The notes: generated from the sequence alone by a model not told the origin. A stretch of 20,546 bases of DNA from CAZQSS01 sp964596405 (GCA_964596405.1 CAZQSS010000016.1:1-20546), one strand, 5' to 3'; counted from the first letter of the stretch, positions 7,414-14,412 are shown. Program-made: numbers and translations.

Positions 7414-8061
7414 TTATTTTAACAATTCCCCAATTCTTTCTTTGGTCATCTCGCCGATCCAACGCTCGCCATTGACAAAAAAGTACGGCGCGCCGTCTAT
7501 TCCCAAAGCGACGCCCTCATCAAACAAGCGCTGAACGATTGGTTTCATTTTACCGCTCTGCAGACAAGCGGTAAAGGCGGTTTTATCCAGCTTGAGCGAT
7601 TCCGCCAATTCCAAAAAATGCAGAGCGCTATAATAATTTTGTTCGGCAAAAAGAGCATCATTATATTCCCAAAACTTTTTTTGCTCGCTGGCGCAACGGG
7701 CGGCTTCGTGCGCCTGAAAGCTCAAATCCATCGGCGGCAAAAAAGGAAAATCTTTCCAAACCAGCCGCACTTCATTGGGATAAGCCTTTAAGATTTTTTT
7801 TAATTCCTCACCGGCCTTGACGCAGTGCGGACAGCGAAAATCAGCAAATTCCACAATCGTCACTTTGGCGTCAGCCGGCCCGATAATTGGATCAAGAAAA
7901 GTTATCAATGGTTTGGTCGTCAAGGTTCTTTTAACTTGCTCAACGGGCTGATTTTGCTCGCTCAACGGCCGATTTTTTTGCAAACTGAGATAAAAAATGA
8001 CAAGGATAAAGACACCAAAAACAGTCAAAACGATAAGGGTTATTTTTGCGGTTTTGGACAT
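7414..8061 (-). CDS. Membrane-anchored DsbA-like thiol:disulfide oxidoreductase
   Basis: 215 residues: an N-terminal membrane anchor (~7-27), a short linker, then a thioredoxin-fold domain of the DsbA/DSBA-like type (Thioredoxin_4). The active site is FADFRCPHC (Cys ~76 and ~79), and GAPYFFVNG (~189-197) supplies the cis-proline loop. A CPHC site is typical of oxidising DsbA proteins. It is expected on the outer face of the cytoplasmic membrane, where it would form disulfides in exported proteins. The next gene, 5 nt downstream, encodes a protein with a Cys-rich ectodomain, an obvious candidate substrate; the exported protein at 3724-4395 is another. That pairing is inference. Start ATG 8061 lies 16 nt after the upstream stop, without an SD. 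Confidence 0.93.
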   Translation of the reverse strand: MSKTAKITLIVLTVFGVFILVIFYLSLQKNRPLSEQNQPVEQVKRTLTTKPLITFLDPIIGPADAKVTIVEFADFRCPHCVKAGEELKKILKAYPNEVRLVWKDFPFLPPMDLSFQAHEAARCASEQKKFWEYNDALFAEQNYYSALHFLELAESLKLDKTAFTACLQSGKMKPIVQRLFDEGVALGIDGAPYFFVNGERWIGEMTKERIGELLK

Positions 8062-8077
8062 ATTCTAAATTTATTTT

Positions 8078-9298
8078 TTACTGTAATTTCATCGTATGCA
8101 ATTCGCCGCTGTTGGTGTTGGTAAAATATAATGTCCCTTTATCTGGCGAAACCATTAAATTATTCAGCGACATTCTTTTGTCCGGCGTGGCGAGCAAATT
8201 TTTCAAGCCTGTTTTTAAATCAATTTTATAAATTGAATCCGCGTATTCTTTGCCCAATTCCGGCTGGAGGCCCGCGCCCGTGGGTAAATCCTGCGGCACC
8301 GCGCAAATCATTGTGTCGTTATCCTGAAAAACGCATTTTTCCGCCCAAGTCACCACGTCCAGTTTGCGCCGCCCGGTGCCCATTTGAGCGCCTTGCGCGT
8401 TAGTAATCCACAATTCCGGTTTATAATCCGACGCGTTATTATAAACGCTGTAGACTAATTTGTCGCCGCCCGTTGACCACTTAGGCTGGAAGCCATATCC
8501 CTCAACCACCAACGGATTAAACCTTTCATTATTTTCACCCAGGGGAATAATCTCTTTGCTCCCGCCTCTCGGTTTGCCGGTGTCGGAAAAAGCCAAAACC
8601 CCGCCCGCCGGCGACCAAGCGACTTGCACCTTGTCGGCATTATCGCCTAAAGGCCGCACTGTTTTTGCCTCTGAACCGTCCGGATTAGAAACTAAAAGCC
8701 ACCGATTTTCCGAATCCAAACCAATACTCTTGGCCACCACCTTATCCCCTTGCGGCGCGAAATCAAAACCTTCCCAATGTTTGGGCAAAGTCGTTTGTCG
8801 ACCGGTGGTAAAATCATAAAAAATCTTGGACTTATCCGGATATTCTATTATACCCTTATCGCTTTGCGGCGACCAGGTCACGTTTTGGACATTATAAAAA
8901 GTCTGGTTGGACATTAATTTTGGCTGGCCATCCGTTCCCACCCGGTAAAATTTACCCTGGGCCGGATCATAATAATTCAATTTACCCGTCGCGCCTAAAA
9001 ACGGCTTGAAAACAGGACCTTGAACCAAAAGAGGCGCGAGAGTGACGCCGCCCTTGGCAATGGCCGATGGCGGGAGGATTGCCGGGCCTGCCGATGGCGC
9101 ACCGGTAACAATTCCAGGCGGCGCCCCGATTCCAGCGGTAGGCAAACCGCCCGCCGGCGCGTTCACCATGGCCTCTTCCGGCGCCACGCCCATTGGCGCC
9201 GTTACCGGCTGACGATAGAAAAAATAATAAAGCCCGTAAATAATTACTAAAATTGCCAGACTAAATATGGTGATAAATAAAATTTTGCGTCTGTCCAT
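8078..9298 (-). CDS. Membrane-anchored TolB/WD40-like beta-propeller protein
   Basis: 406 residues. A single N-terminal membrane helix (~6-27) is followed by a Pro/Gly/Ala-rich linker (~33-85). The outer domain has repeated WSP/FAPQGDK-type strands, for example VTWSPQSDKGIIEY, FDFAPQGDKVVAKS, VAWSPAGGVLAFSD, PKWSTGGDKLVYSV and MVSPDKGTLYFTN. These resemble PD40/TolB-like propeller blades. Such domains usually bind proteins or glycans; no catalytic motif is visible. It sits 16 nt upstream of the DsbA-like gene and is likely co-transcribed and co-localised at the cell surface. Start ATG 9298 directly precedes the membrane helix; no SD is present and the leader is extremely AT-rich. The exact family is not certain. 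Confidence 0.82.
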   Translation of the reverse strand: MDRRKILFITIFSLAILVIIYGLYYFFYRQPVTAPMGVAPEEAMVNAPAGGLPTAGIGAPPGIVTGAPSAGPAILPPSAIAKGGVTLAPLLVQGPVFKPFLGATGKLNYYDPAQGKFYRVGTDGQPKLMSNQTFYNVQNVTWSPQSDKGIIEYPDKSKIFYDFTTGRQTTLPKHWEGFDFAPQGDKVVAKSIGLDSENRWLLVSNPDGSEAKTVRPLGDNADKVQVAWSPAGGVLAFSDTGKPRGGSKEIIPLGENNERFNPLVVEGYGFQPKWSTGGDKLVYSVYNNASDYKPELWITNAQGAQMGTGRRKLDVVTWAEKCVFQDNDTMICAVPQDLPTGAGLQPELGKEYADSIYKIDLKTGLKNLLATPDKRMSLNNLMVSPDKGTLYFTNTNSGELHTMKLQ

Positions 9299-9299
9299 A

Positions 9300-9428
9300 A
9301 TTAAAATTTTTAATTTTTTAATTTCTAATTTTTAAAGAATTTTTAATGCCCGAATTTTTAAACAGTTTTGGACATTAGAAATTGGAATTTATTTAAAAAT
9401 TAAAAATTACAAAATTAAAAATTCAAAT
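9300..9428. repeat. 129-bp imperfect palindrome filling an intergenic gap
   Basis: The 36-nt arms 9300-9335 and 9393-9428 are reverse complements with about five mismatches and are made of AATTTTT-type words spaced 7-8 nt. The element occupies the whole space between two - strand genes, starting next to one start codon and ending next to the other gene's stop. No promoter is obvious in it. It looks like the same class of repeat as 53-125. Confidence 0.75.
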
Positions 9429-10052
9429 CTATGTGCTCAAAAATTTAATAGCGGCGTCCAGCGCGCCCGCCGGCAAGGCGGAACAAATATCAGGAGTATT
9501 GCCCCCGGCCGTACAGCCGTAATGGATCAATCCCAAAATCAGCCCGGGCGTTACCGCGGCCGCCGGCAAAAAAAGCGCCAAACCAAAAATTAACGCAACC
9601 TGCTCAAACTGGTTCATCGGCGTAACCAAGTATTCAATAACCAATAAAATCAGTGTTCCCACGCCTCCGGCTTTGGACTTGGCGCTGGAAACGGCTTTTT
9701 TTGTCGCTTTTTTTAAAGCCTTTTGCGCCGCCTCGCCGGCCACGCCTTTTTTTTCTCCGCCGACCAAACCTTTTAGTTTTTCCGCAAAACCTTCTTGTTT
9801 GGTATCAACCAACGTGTCGGCCCCGGGAATTTTGGAAACAACCTGGCCGACAAAAAATTTAAAAATTAACAAAAACAAACCAAATGCCCCCAATATCACG
9901 CCAAAAGGGAAAAACCAAGGCGCGGCCGCGTTCACCAAAGCGCCCAGAACGATCAACGCCGTTACCATCGGGAAAACAAAGGGCTTGAGCGTTTCAATGG
10001 CCGCGCTCGTCGGATCGGCCGCGTCGGTTAATTTGTCCGCGACGTCTGCCAT
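9429..10052 (-). CDS. Four-helix membrane protein of unknown function
   Basis: 207 residues, no recognised family. There are two N-terminal hydrophobic helices (~27-45 and ~48-70), a central hydrophilic Lys/Ala/Gly-rich segment (~76-128), and two C-terminal hydrophobic helices (~131-147 and ~153-178). A short tail has two cysteines (CTAGGNTPDIC). A stretch such as AAQKALKKATKKAVSSAKSK suggests an amphipathic, positively charged cytoplasmic loop. It lies between clpC and the surface propeller gene in the same direction. The only SD-like sequence is a run of five G at 10063-10067, 10 nt before the ATG, and this lies in one arm of an inverted repeat whose other arm is in the clpC coding end. It might belong to an envelope or secretion assembly, but there is no direct evidence. 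Confidence 0.75.
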   Translation of the reverse strand: MADVADKLTDAADPTSAAIETLKPFVFPMVTALIVLGALVNAAAPWFFPFGVILGAFGLFLLIFKFFVGQVVSKIPGADTLVDTKQEGFAEKLKGLVGGEKKGVAGEAAQKALKKATKKAVSSAKSKAGGVGTLILLVIEYLVTPMNQFEQVALIFGLALFLPAAAVTPGLILGLIHYGCTAGGNTPDICSALPAGALDAAIKFLST

Positions 10053-10061
10053 ATCAGTTAA

Positions 10062-10164
10062 ACCCCCACACCCATCTCAAGATGTGAGACTTTTTTATTT
10101 AAATCAATAACATTACTTATTCTGTCCCCGCGCCTGAAATACGCCGGCTACTGGGTGTGGGGGT
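10062..10164 (-). promoter_or_regulatory. Inverted repeat pairing the clpC end with the next gene's RBS
   Basis: The 13-nt sequence 10062-10074 is the exact reverse complement of 10152-10164. In the - strand mRNA the 5' arm lies in the last codons of clpC, and the 3' arm carries the only SD-like G-run before ATG 10052. Ribosomes finishing clpC would open it. A smaller 5-bp hairpin (TCTCA/TGAGA, 10073-10087) lies between. Confidence 0.45.
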
Positions 10165-12714
10165 AAATCTGATTTGATTCTTGATTATACTGATTTCTAT
10201 TTTTTGTTTTTCGTCTTCACCGACGCGCTCTAAAAGCAACTTGACCAGCGGTTCTTCAACAAAATCCCGAATCACTTTATCAATCGCCCGCGCGCCCTGA
10301 TCCAGTTTTTTGGCTTCTTGAGCCAAAAATTGACGGGCTGGGCCGCCAACCGACAACTCTACCCCTTTGCCGTTCAGGCGGGCGTTAAGTTCTTCCATTT
10401 TGAACCCGATGATTTTTTCCAAATCAAATAAATTCAGCGGTTTAAAAATCAAGACCTGATCCAAACGATTTAAAAATTCGGCGCGAAAACGAACTTTCAA
10501 TTCGTTCATGACATTCTTTTTTGTCTCAACCGAAACTTTGTCGGCTTCCGCCCCACTGACTCCGACTTCACCAAATCCAAAACTTTTTTTATTAAAAATT
10601 TCTTCACCTAAATTGGTAGTCAAAATTATCACCGTATTTTTAAAATTAATTTTCTTGCCGGCCGCGTCGGTCAAATGCCCCTCATCTAAAATCTGTAAAA
10701 AAAGATTAAAAATGTCCGGATGAGCTTTGTCAATTTCATCAAACAGAACAACCGAGTAGGGGTGATGCTTAATCTTATCCGCCAATTTGTTCCCCTCTTT
10801 ATAACCGATATATCCGGCCGGCGCGCCCACCAATTTGGTGGCGTGGAAACTTTCGCTGAACTCCGACATGTCAATGCGGATAAAATTTTCGCCTTCCATG
10901 CCCCGACCGGCCGGGAAAAGCAATTCGGCCAAAACTTTGGCCAGTTCGGTTTTGCCCACGCCCGTCGGGCCCACAAAAATAAAAGACGCCAGCGGGCGGC
11001 GCGGCGAACTCAAACCCAGCCGGGCCCGGCGCAGAGTCTGAGCGACTGTTCCAATCGCCTCACTTTGCCCCACAATATGCTTTTCCAGCTCCGCTTCTAA
11101 ACTCAACAAACGCTCTTTTTCCCCACCTTTCAAGCTTAAATTGACGGTCAAAAGCGAATTTAACACGCTTTCAAACGGCAAACCGTTAATTTGCGAAACT
11201 ATTTTAGCCACATCAGCCTGACCCACCTCACCCAAAGCCGCGCGATAATTTTTTTTATCCAATTTATTTTTTAATTCCGCCACCTCTTCCAAAAGCTTGG
11301 TTTCGTCATCTTTCAATTTGATGGCTTTTTCAAATTCTTCGGATAAAACCGCGTCGCGTTTTTTATCTTCCAATAGACCGAGTTCGCGCTCTTTTGATTT
11401 TAACAAACGCAAGTCTTTACTGGCCTTGGCAATGAGTTTTTTAGCCGAAGCCGCTTCATCAAGCAAATCAATGGCTTTATCCGGAAAAAATTTTTGCGGC
11501 AGATACCGGCCGGCCAAACTGACGGCGGCCACAATGGCGTCATGAGAAATTTTTAAATGATGATACTTTTCATAATTTTTTACCAGACCGGCCAAAATCA
11601 TCACGGTTTCTTCGGTTGAAGGTTCGTTGACAATGACCGGTTCCAGCCGACGCTCCAGAGCCGCGTCAGTCTCAATGGATTTTTTGTATTCTTCATAAGT
11701 GGTGGCGCCAATGCAATGAATTTGGCCGCGAGCCAAAGCCGGTTTTAAAATGTTGGCGGCATCAAGCGTGCCCGGAGCCGAACCGGCGCCCACAATGATA
11801 TGGATTTCATCAATAAATAAAATAATATTTTCATCTTTGGTTACCTCTTCCAGCAATTGTTTTAAACGCGCTTCAAACTCGCCGCGATAAATTGTGCCGG
11901 CGATGAGAAGCCCCAAGTCCAGTTGTAAAATTTTCTTGCCCTGCAGATCGTCGGGCACATCACCGGCCGTAATGCGTTGGGCCAAGCCTTCCACAATGGC
12001 GGTTTTGCCCACGCCCGGTTCGCCCAAAAGCACCGGATTATTTTTGTGCCGGCGGCAGAGAATCTGAATGATCCGCTGAGTTTCTCTGGCGCGGCCGATG
12101 ACCGGATCCATTTTACGCGTGGCCGCTTGGGCGGTTAAATCATAAGTAAAAAAATCCAACGCGGAATTTTTTTTGGATTTGCCCGCGGGCATGGCCACGG
12201 CCGCCATCTGCCCCAGGCCGCCGTCATCCTGACACTGGTTGTTGCCCATCATAGAAACCATCTCGGGAAACTGATTGACGCTTTTGATGACATCGCTCAA
12301 GTGTTTTTTAATGTGTTCTTTGGTTTTGGCATCCTGATTAAAAAAAACTTCCAAATCAGTATCTTGACTTTTTAACAGGGCGGAAAGGAGGTGCTCGGTG
12401 CCGATATAACGATGGGCGCTGGAAGCGGCCAAAATCGCCGCCCGCTCCAGAGTTTTAGTGGCTTCATCGGAAAGAACCGGAGTAATTTTGACCTCGTCGC
12501 GCGGCAAATCGGCCAAAAAAGACAAAATTTTGTCTTTGGCTGTGGCGGTCTTTTCCAAAATCTCGCTGGCCACCGAGCCTTTCTGGGCCGTCAGCCCGTA
12601 GAGCAAATGCAAGGGGGTGATTTCCGGCTGGCCCAATTCTAAAGCCAGTTTAAGACTGCTTTTTAAACTCTCCCGCAGATTGGTGGTAAATTTTTGGAGA
12701 ATTGAAGGTTTCAT
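10117..12714 (-). CDS. clpC: ClpC-type AAA+ unfoldase (ClpP partner)
   Basis: A Hsp100 ATPase that unfolds proteins and usually feeds them to ClpP. 865 residues: a Clp N-domain (~1-150, with repeated LGQPEITPLHLLYGL / IGTEHLLSALL motifs); AAA-1 with Walker A GEPGVGKT (~230-237); a short middle region with a UVR-like segment (~440-475) typical of ClpC rather than ClpB; and AAA-2 with GPTGVGKT (~580-587), FDEIDKAH and a C-terminal arm. KSFGFGE after the second Walker B sits where the ClpP-binding loop is expected. The last ~25 residues (from about EISIIKNQIRF) look unrelated to the family: they are encoded by GATT-rich short repeats and a GC-rich tract, probably an acquired tail. The promoter at 12739-12768 contains a palindrome suggesting repressor control. 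No SD precedes ATG 12714. Confidence 0.95.
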   Translation of the reverse strand: MKPSILQKFTTNLRESLKSSLKLALELGQPEITPLHLLYGLTAQKGSVASEILEKTATAKDKILSFLADLPRDEVKITPVLSDEATKTLERAAILAASSAHRYIGTEHLLSALLKSQDTDLEVFFNQDAKTKEHIKKHLSDVIKSVNQFPEMVSMMGNNQCQDDGGLGQMAAVAMPAGKSKKNSALDFFTYDLTAQAATRKMDPVIGRARETQRIIQILCRRHKNNPVLLGEPGVGKTAIVEGLAQRITAGDVPDDLQGKKILQLDLGLLIAGTIYRGEFEARLKQLLEEVTKDENIILFIDEIHIIVGAGSAPGTLDAANILKPALARGQIHCIGATTYEEYKKSIETDAALERRLEPVIVNEPSTEETVMILAGLVKNYEKYHHLKISHDAIVAAVSLAGRYLPQKFFPDKAIDLLDEAASAKKLIAKASKDLRLLKSKERELGLLEDKKRDAVLSEEFEKAIKLKDDETKLLEEVAELKNKLDKKNYRAALGEVGQADVAKIVSQINGLPFESVLNSLLTVNLSLKGGEKERLLSLEAELEKHIVGQSEAIGTVAQTLRRARLGLSSPRRPLASFIFVGPTGVGKTELAKVLAELLFPAGRGMEGENFIRIDMSEFSESFHATKLVGAPAGYIGYKEGNKLADKIKHHPYSVVLFDEIDKAHPDIFNLFLQILDEGHLTDAAGKKINFKNTVIILTTNLGEEIFNKKSFGFGEVGVSGAEADKVSVETKKNVMNELKVRFRAEFLNRLDQVLIFKPLNLFDLEKIIGFKMEELNARLNGKGVELSVGGPARQFLAQEAKKLDQGARAIDKVIRDFVEEPLVKLLLERVGEDEKQKIEISIIKNQIRFTPTPSSRRISGAGTE

Positions 12715-12720
12715 CTTAAT

Positions 12721-12758
12721 AGCAAAATTGATACTTAGATTATATCATCAATTTTGCT
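12721..12758. promoter_or_regulatory. Operator-like 12-bp palindrome over the clpC promoter
   Basis: 12721-12732 and 12747-12758 are exact reverse complements (AGCAAAATTGAT / ATCAATTTTGCT) separated by 14 nt that contain the -10 box. It is neither a CIRCE (HrcA) site nor a CtsR heptad repeat. The placement fits a repressor site, or a hairpin at the 5' end of a transcript starting further upstream. Confidence 0.55.
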
Positions 12759-12768
12759 GTAAAATCAA
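12739..12768 (-). promoter_or_regulatory. clpC promoter
   Basis: On the - strand: TTGATT (12768-12763), an 18-nt spacer and a perfect TATAAT (12744-12739) preceded by TGA as extended -10. Transcription should begin near 12732, ~18 nt before the clpC start codon. Confidence 0.7.
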
Positions 12769-12782
12769 GAGAGCGAATTCAG

Positions 12783-12825
12783 AGATAAAAAAGGCCCCAT
12801 TCCGACGTTGGTCGAAATGGGGCAA
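12783..12825 (-). terminator. Intrinsic terminator of the 12840-13643 gene
   Basis: Stem GCCCCATT/AATGGGGC (12794-12801 with 12816-12823), extended by four more pairs after one mismatch with loop GTTG. It is followed on the - strand by a run of six T (complement of 12787-12792). Confidence 0.88.
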
Positions 12826-12839
12826 AAGAGCAGAGAGTT

Positions 12840-13643
12840 TCAGGGGACAGTGATGACTGTACTCCCGCGAGAGGCCGAACCGCAGTTCGGATTGCTGCAG
12901 CGCACGTCGCCGGCATCGAAGTGCGGCTGATCGTAGTCAAACCAGCAGACGTAAGGCGCGCACACCGACTCAAAACGCGAGCCGGCCATGTCCACCCCGT
13001 ATTGGCGCAGATAGGCCTTGTGCTGAACCGGCAGGTGCAGACCTTCTACGGTGGTGAGGCCGACTTCATCCTGGGCGAATGTGTTGGAACAGTCCTCCAC
13101 CTTCCGGCCCAGGTTCTTCTGGCCCAGCTGGACAAAGGCGATGTACCGCGAAGCAGTGGGCGCTTTGACCAAGTCGCGGCAAGCCGACGGCTGAACGTAG
13201 GTGTAGATGTTGCCGCGCGAAACGAGCTCGGAGGTCTTGATGGTGGTATCCACGAGGAGCACCGCGTCAAACCGGCCGGCGTACTCCAACGGCTGGACCA
13301 CGGTCTTGGGCCAGAGCTGGCGATAGGCCGAGGCGGACAGACCAGCGGCCTCGTGATAGCCGGCTTTGATGAGCAACTCCACTTTGTCGGAGATGTCAAT
13401 CAGACGACCGGAGGTGAATTCCGCATCTTCACGTTCGCGCAAAACAATGGACGTTCTGCAAATGAACCTGCCCACAACCAACTTCAGTTCTTCTTGAAGA
13501 CGGTTGCCAGACACAAGAATGTCTTGAGCGATATCGCGTGTCAACATTGCATCTTCCACGGCAGATTCAGCTGCTTTTCTGGCAGCATCCTCACAGACCC
13601 TCACTATCTGCTTTTTCTGTCCTGGCGTGATCGATGTTTTCAT
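12840..13643 (-). CDS. Orphan hypothetical protein with C-terminal cysteine cluster
   Basis: No family recognised. From ATG 13643 it has 267 residues. The start is chosen because AGGAGG (13658-13653) lies 9 nt upstream; GTG 13652 and ATG 13649 are too close to it. The N-terminal ~60 residues are helical and charged. The middle resembles a mixed alpha/beta domain (FDAVLLVDTTIKTSEL, SRYIAFVQLGQKN). The C-terminus has CAPYVC and RCSNPNC, a possible zinc site. There is no signal peptide or membrane helix. By eye the gene is richer in G and C than its neighbours and poor in AAA/GAA runs, which may mean a different origin. It is a single-gene unit with a near-consensus promoter, a ~150-nt structured leader, a strong SD and a terminator, which suggests high or conditional expression. 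A + strand frame (12921-13676) is its shadow. Confidence 0.8.
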   Translation of the reverse strand: MKTSITPGQKKQIVRVCEDAARKAAESAVEDAMLTRDIAQDILVSGNRLQEELKLVVGRFICRTSIVLREREDAEFTSGRLIDISDKVELLIKAGYHEAAGLSASAYRQLWPKTVVQPLEYAGRFDAVLLVDTTIKTSELVSRGNIYTYVQPSACRDLVKAPTASRYIAFVQLGQKNLGRKVEDCSNTFAQDEVGLTTVEGLHLPVQHKAYLRQYGVDMAGSRFESVCAPYVCWFDYDQPHFDAGDVRCSNPNCGSASRGSTVITVP

Positions 13644-13791
13644 CGTCATCACCCTCCTTTCAGGCTTTTCGCCTAAAAAGTTTTACCTCTGAACCCCAGA
13701 GGCAAGAGTATCCTCCCAAAATGAGAGGAAATTAGTATAAACACGCTTAATTTACACTAATATCCTCTCATAAATATGTTTCAAAGAACAT
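13644..13791 (-). promoter_or_regulatory. Structured 5' leader with mutually exclusive hairpins
   Basis: Transcription from the promoter at 13826-13798 gives a ~148-nt leader. In the - strand RNA, a 20-bp hairpin (13770-13751 with 13741-13722; one U-U mismatch, one G-U pair) shares its 3' arm with an alternative 7-bp stem (13729-13723 with 13717-13711), so only one can form. A CCUCUG/CAGAGG hairpin (~13702-13686) follows. Then a third stem (~13682-13659) with a GAAA-type loop reaches the first base of the SD. The layout resembles a riboswitch or attenuator, but I do not match it to a known class. Confidence 0.5.
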
Positions 13792-13797
13792 CAAAAT

Positions 13798-13826
13798 AGT
13801 ATAGCACAAAACTGGCTTTTTGTCAA
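13798..13826 (-). promoter_or_regulatory. Near-consensus promoter of the 12840-13643 gene
   Basis: On the - strand: TTGACA (13826-13821), a 17-nt spacer ending TGTGC, TATACT (13803-13798). It matches 24 of 29 positions of the promoter at 173-201, including the whole extended -10 region. Predicted start near 13791. Confidence 0.85.
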
Positions 13827-13888
13827 GAGCGGTGATAGACTGAAGTTTAGGGGATATGTTTAAGATATAGCTGGTAAAAATAAAAATC

Positions 13889-14305
13889 ATGCAAGCATAC
13901 AAAACCAAAACGAAAAAATTAGCCGGTTCTGACTTCCAAGAAGTCCACAAAAAGGCTTTTGGTGTCTACAAACAATTTTGTCGTAAAACAAAACGCCGAC
14001 CATATATACGGTCAGCGTATTTTAACAAAGACAAAGTATTTTTAGAATTATTCTGGACACATCTATTCCAAAAGAAAAACTGGCGCGATAGAAAGCGACG
14101 AACGCAATACTTTCCGGCGGCCGCAGAGCTTTTACAACATAGCCGGTTTGAGCCTGTTTCAAAAGAAAATCCCAACAAACCATCGGAAATATTACACCGC
14201 TTTGCGGGAATCACCGCTGACAATCATTTATTTTATGTCCAAGTCAAAGAAGATAAACGTAATAATCAAAAATGGTTAATGTCAACATTCCCTGAATATA
14301 CTTAA
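13889..14305 (+). CDS. Small basic hypothetical protein, possible nuclease fold
   Basis: 138 residues, strongly basic in the first two thirds. I recall similar uncharacterised proteins (RRPYIRSAYF..., FWTHLFQKK..., NPNKPSEILHRFAG..., FYVQVKE...) from Patescibacteria; this is memory, not a search. The C-terminal pattern (HRFAGITADNHLFYVQVKED, then WLMSTFPE) is reminiscent of small RelE/barnase-like phage nuclease domains, but catalytic residues cannot be assigned, so no function is claimed. No SD and no convincing + strand promoter precede ATG 13889. The region before it (13827-13888) holds nothing else obvious. Its stop codon touches the 3' end of the hairpin RNA candidate read from the opposite strand (14304-14364), which may also act as its terminator. 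Confidence 0.65.
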   Translation: MQAYKTKTKKLAGSDFQEVHKKAFGVYKQFCRKTKRRPYIRSAYFNKDKVFLELFWTHLFQKKNWRDRKRRTQYFPAAAELLQHSRFEPVSKENPNKPSEILHRFAGITADNHLFYVQVKEDKRNNQKWLMSTFPEYT

Positions 14306-14364
14306 AAAAGAAAAAGACCTTCCGCTAAGTGTGGTATATAAACCACGGCCGAAAGCCTTTTTCT
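14304..14364 (-). ncRNA. Candidate ~60-nt hairpin RNA with its own promoter
   Basis: The consensus promoter at 14399-14371 predicts a start at about A14364, exactly the base of a long hairpin. Arm 14364-14348 pairs with 14325-14309 (16 of 17 positions, two as G-U), and an inner 5-bp stem (14346-14342 with 14335-14331) caps it. Six U follow (14309-14304). Read on the + strand, the two G-U positions become A-C mismatches, so the fold favours - strand transcription. No ORF fits inside. It could be a small RNA, an antisense or decoy RNA, or a very early terminator; on the + strand the same hairpin may end the 13889-14305 transcript. Confidence 0.5.
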
Positions 14365-14370
14365 AAATAT

Positions 14371-14399
14371 ATTATACCACAATTCTTATAACCTGTCAA
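14371..14399 (-). promoter_or_regulatory. Perfect-consensus promoter facing the hairpin RNA
   Basis: On the - strand: TTGACA (14399-14394), 17-nt spacer, TATAAT (14376-14371), with TGTGG before the -10. Both hexamers are exact. No protein-coding gene lies downstream in that direction before the terminator-like hairpin. Confidence 0.8.
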
Positions 14400-14412
14400 G
14401 GGGGATAAAATT

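Noticed and set aside
7409..7462. N-terminal extension of the peptidase fusion
   Set aside because: It would overlap the DsbA-like gene and bury the signal peptide; ATG 7408 has a purine-rich sequence before it.
6929..7534. 201-codon + strand frame
   Set aside because: It is antisense to the Cys-rich region of the peptidase fusion; no family likeness and no start signals.
10071..10098. Hairpin plus T-run that could be a + strand terminator
   Set aside because: The stem is only 5 bp and no + strand gene is upstream; it is treated as part of the clpC intergenic fold.
12921..13676. 251-codon + strand frame
   Set aside because: It lies opposite the orphan gene, which has promoter, SD and terminator on the - strand; the + frame has none.
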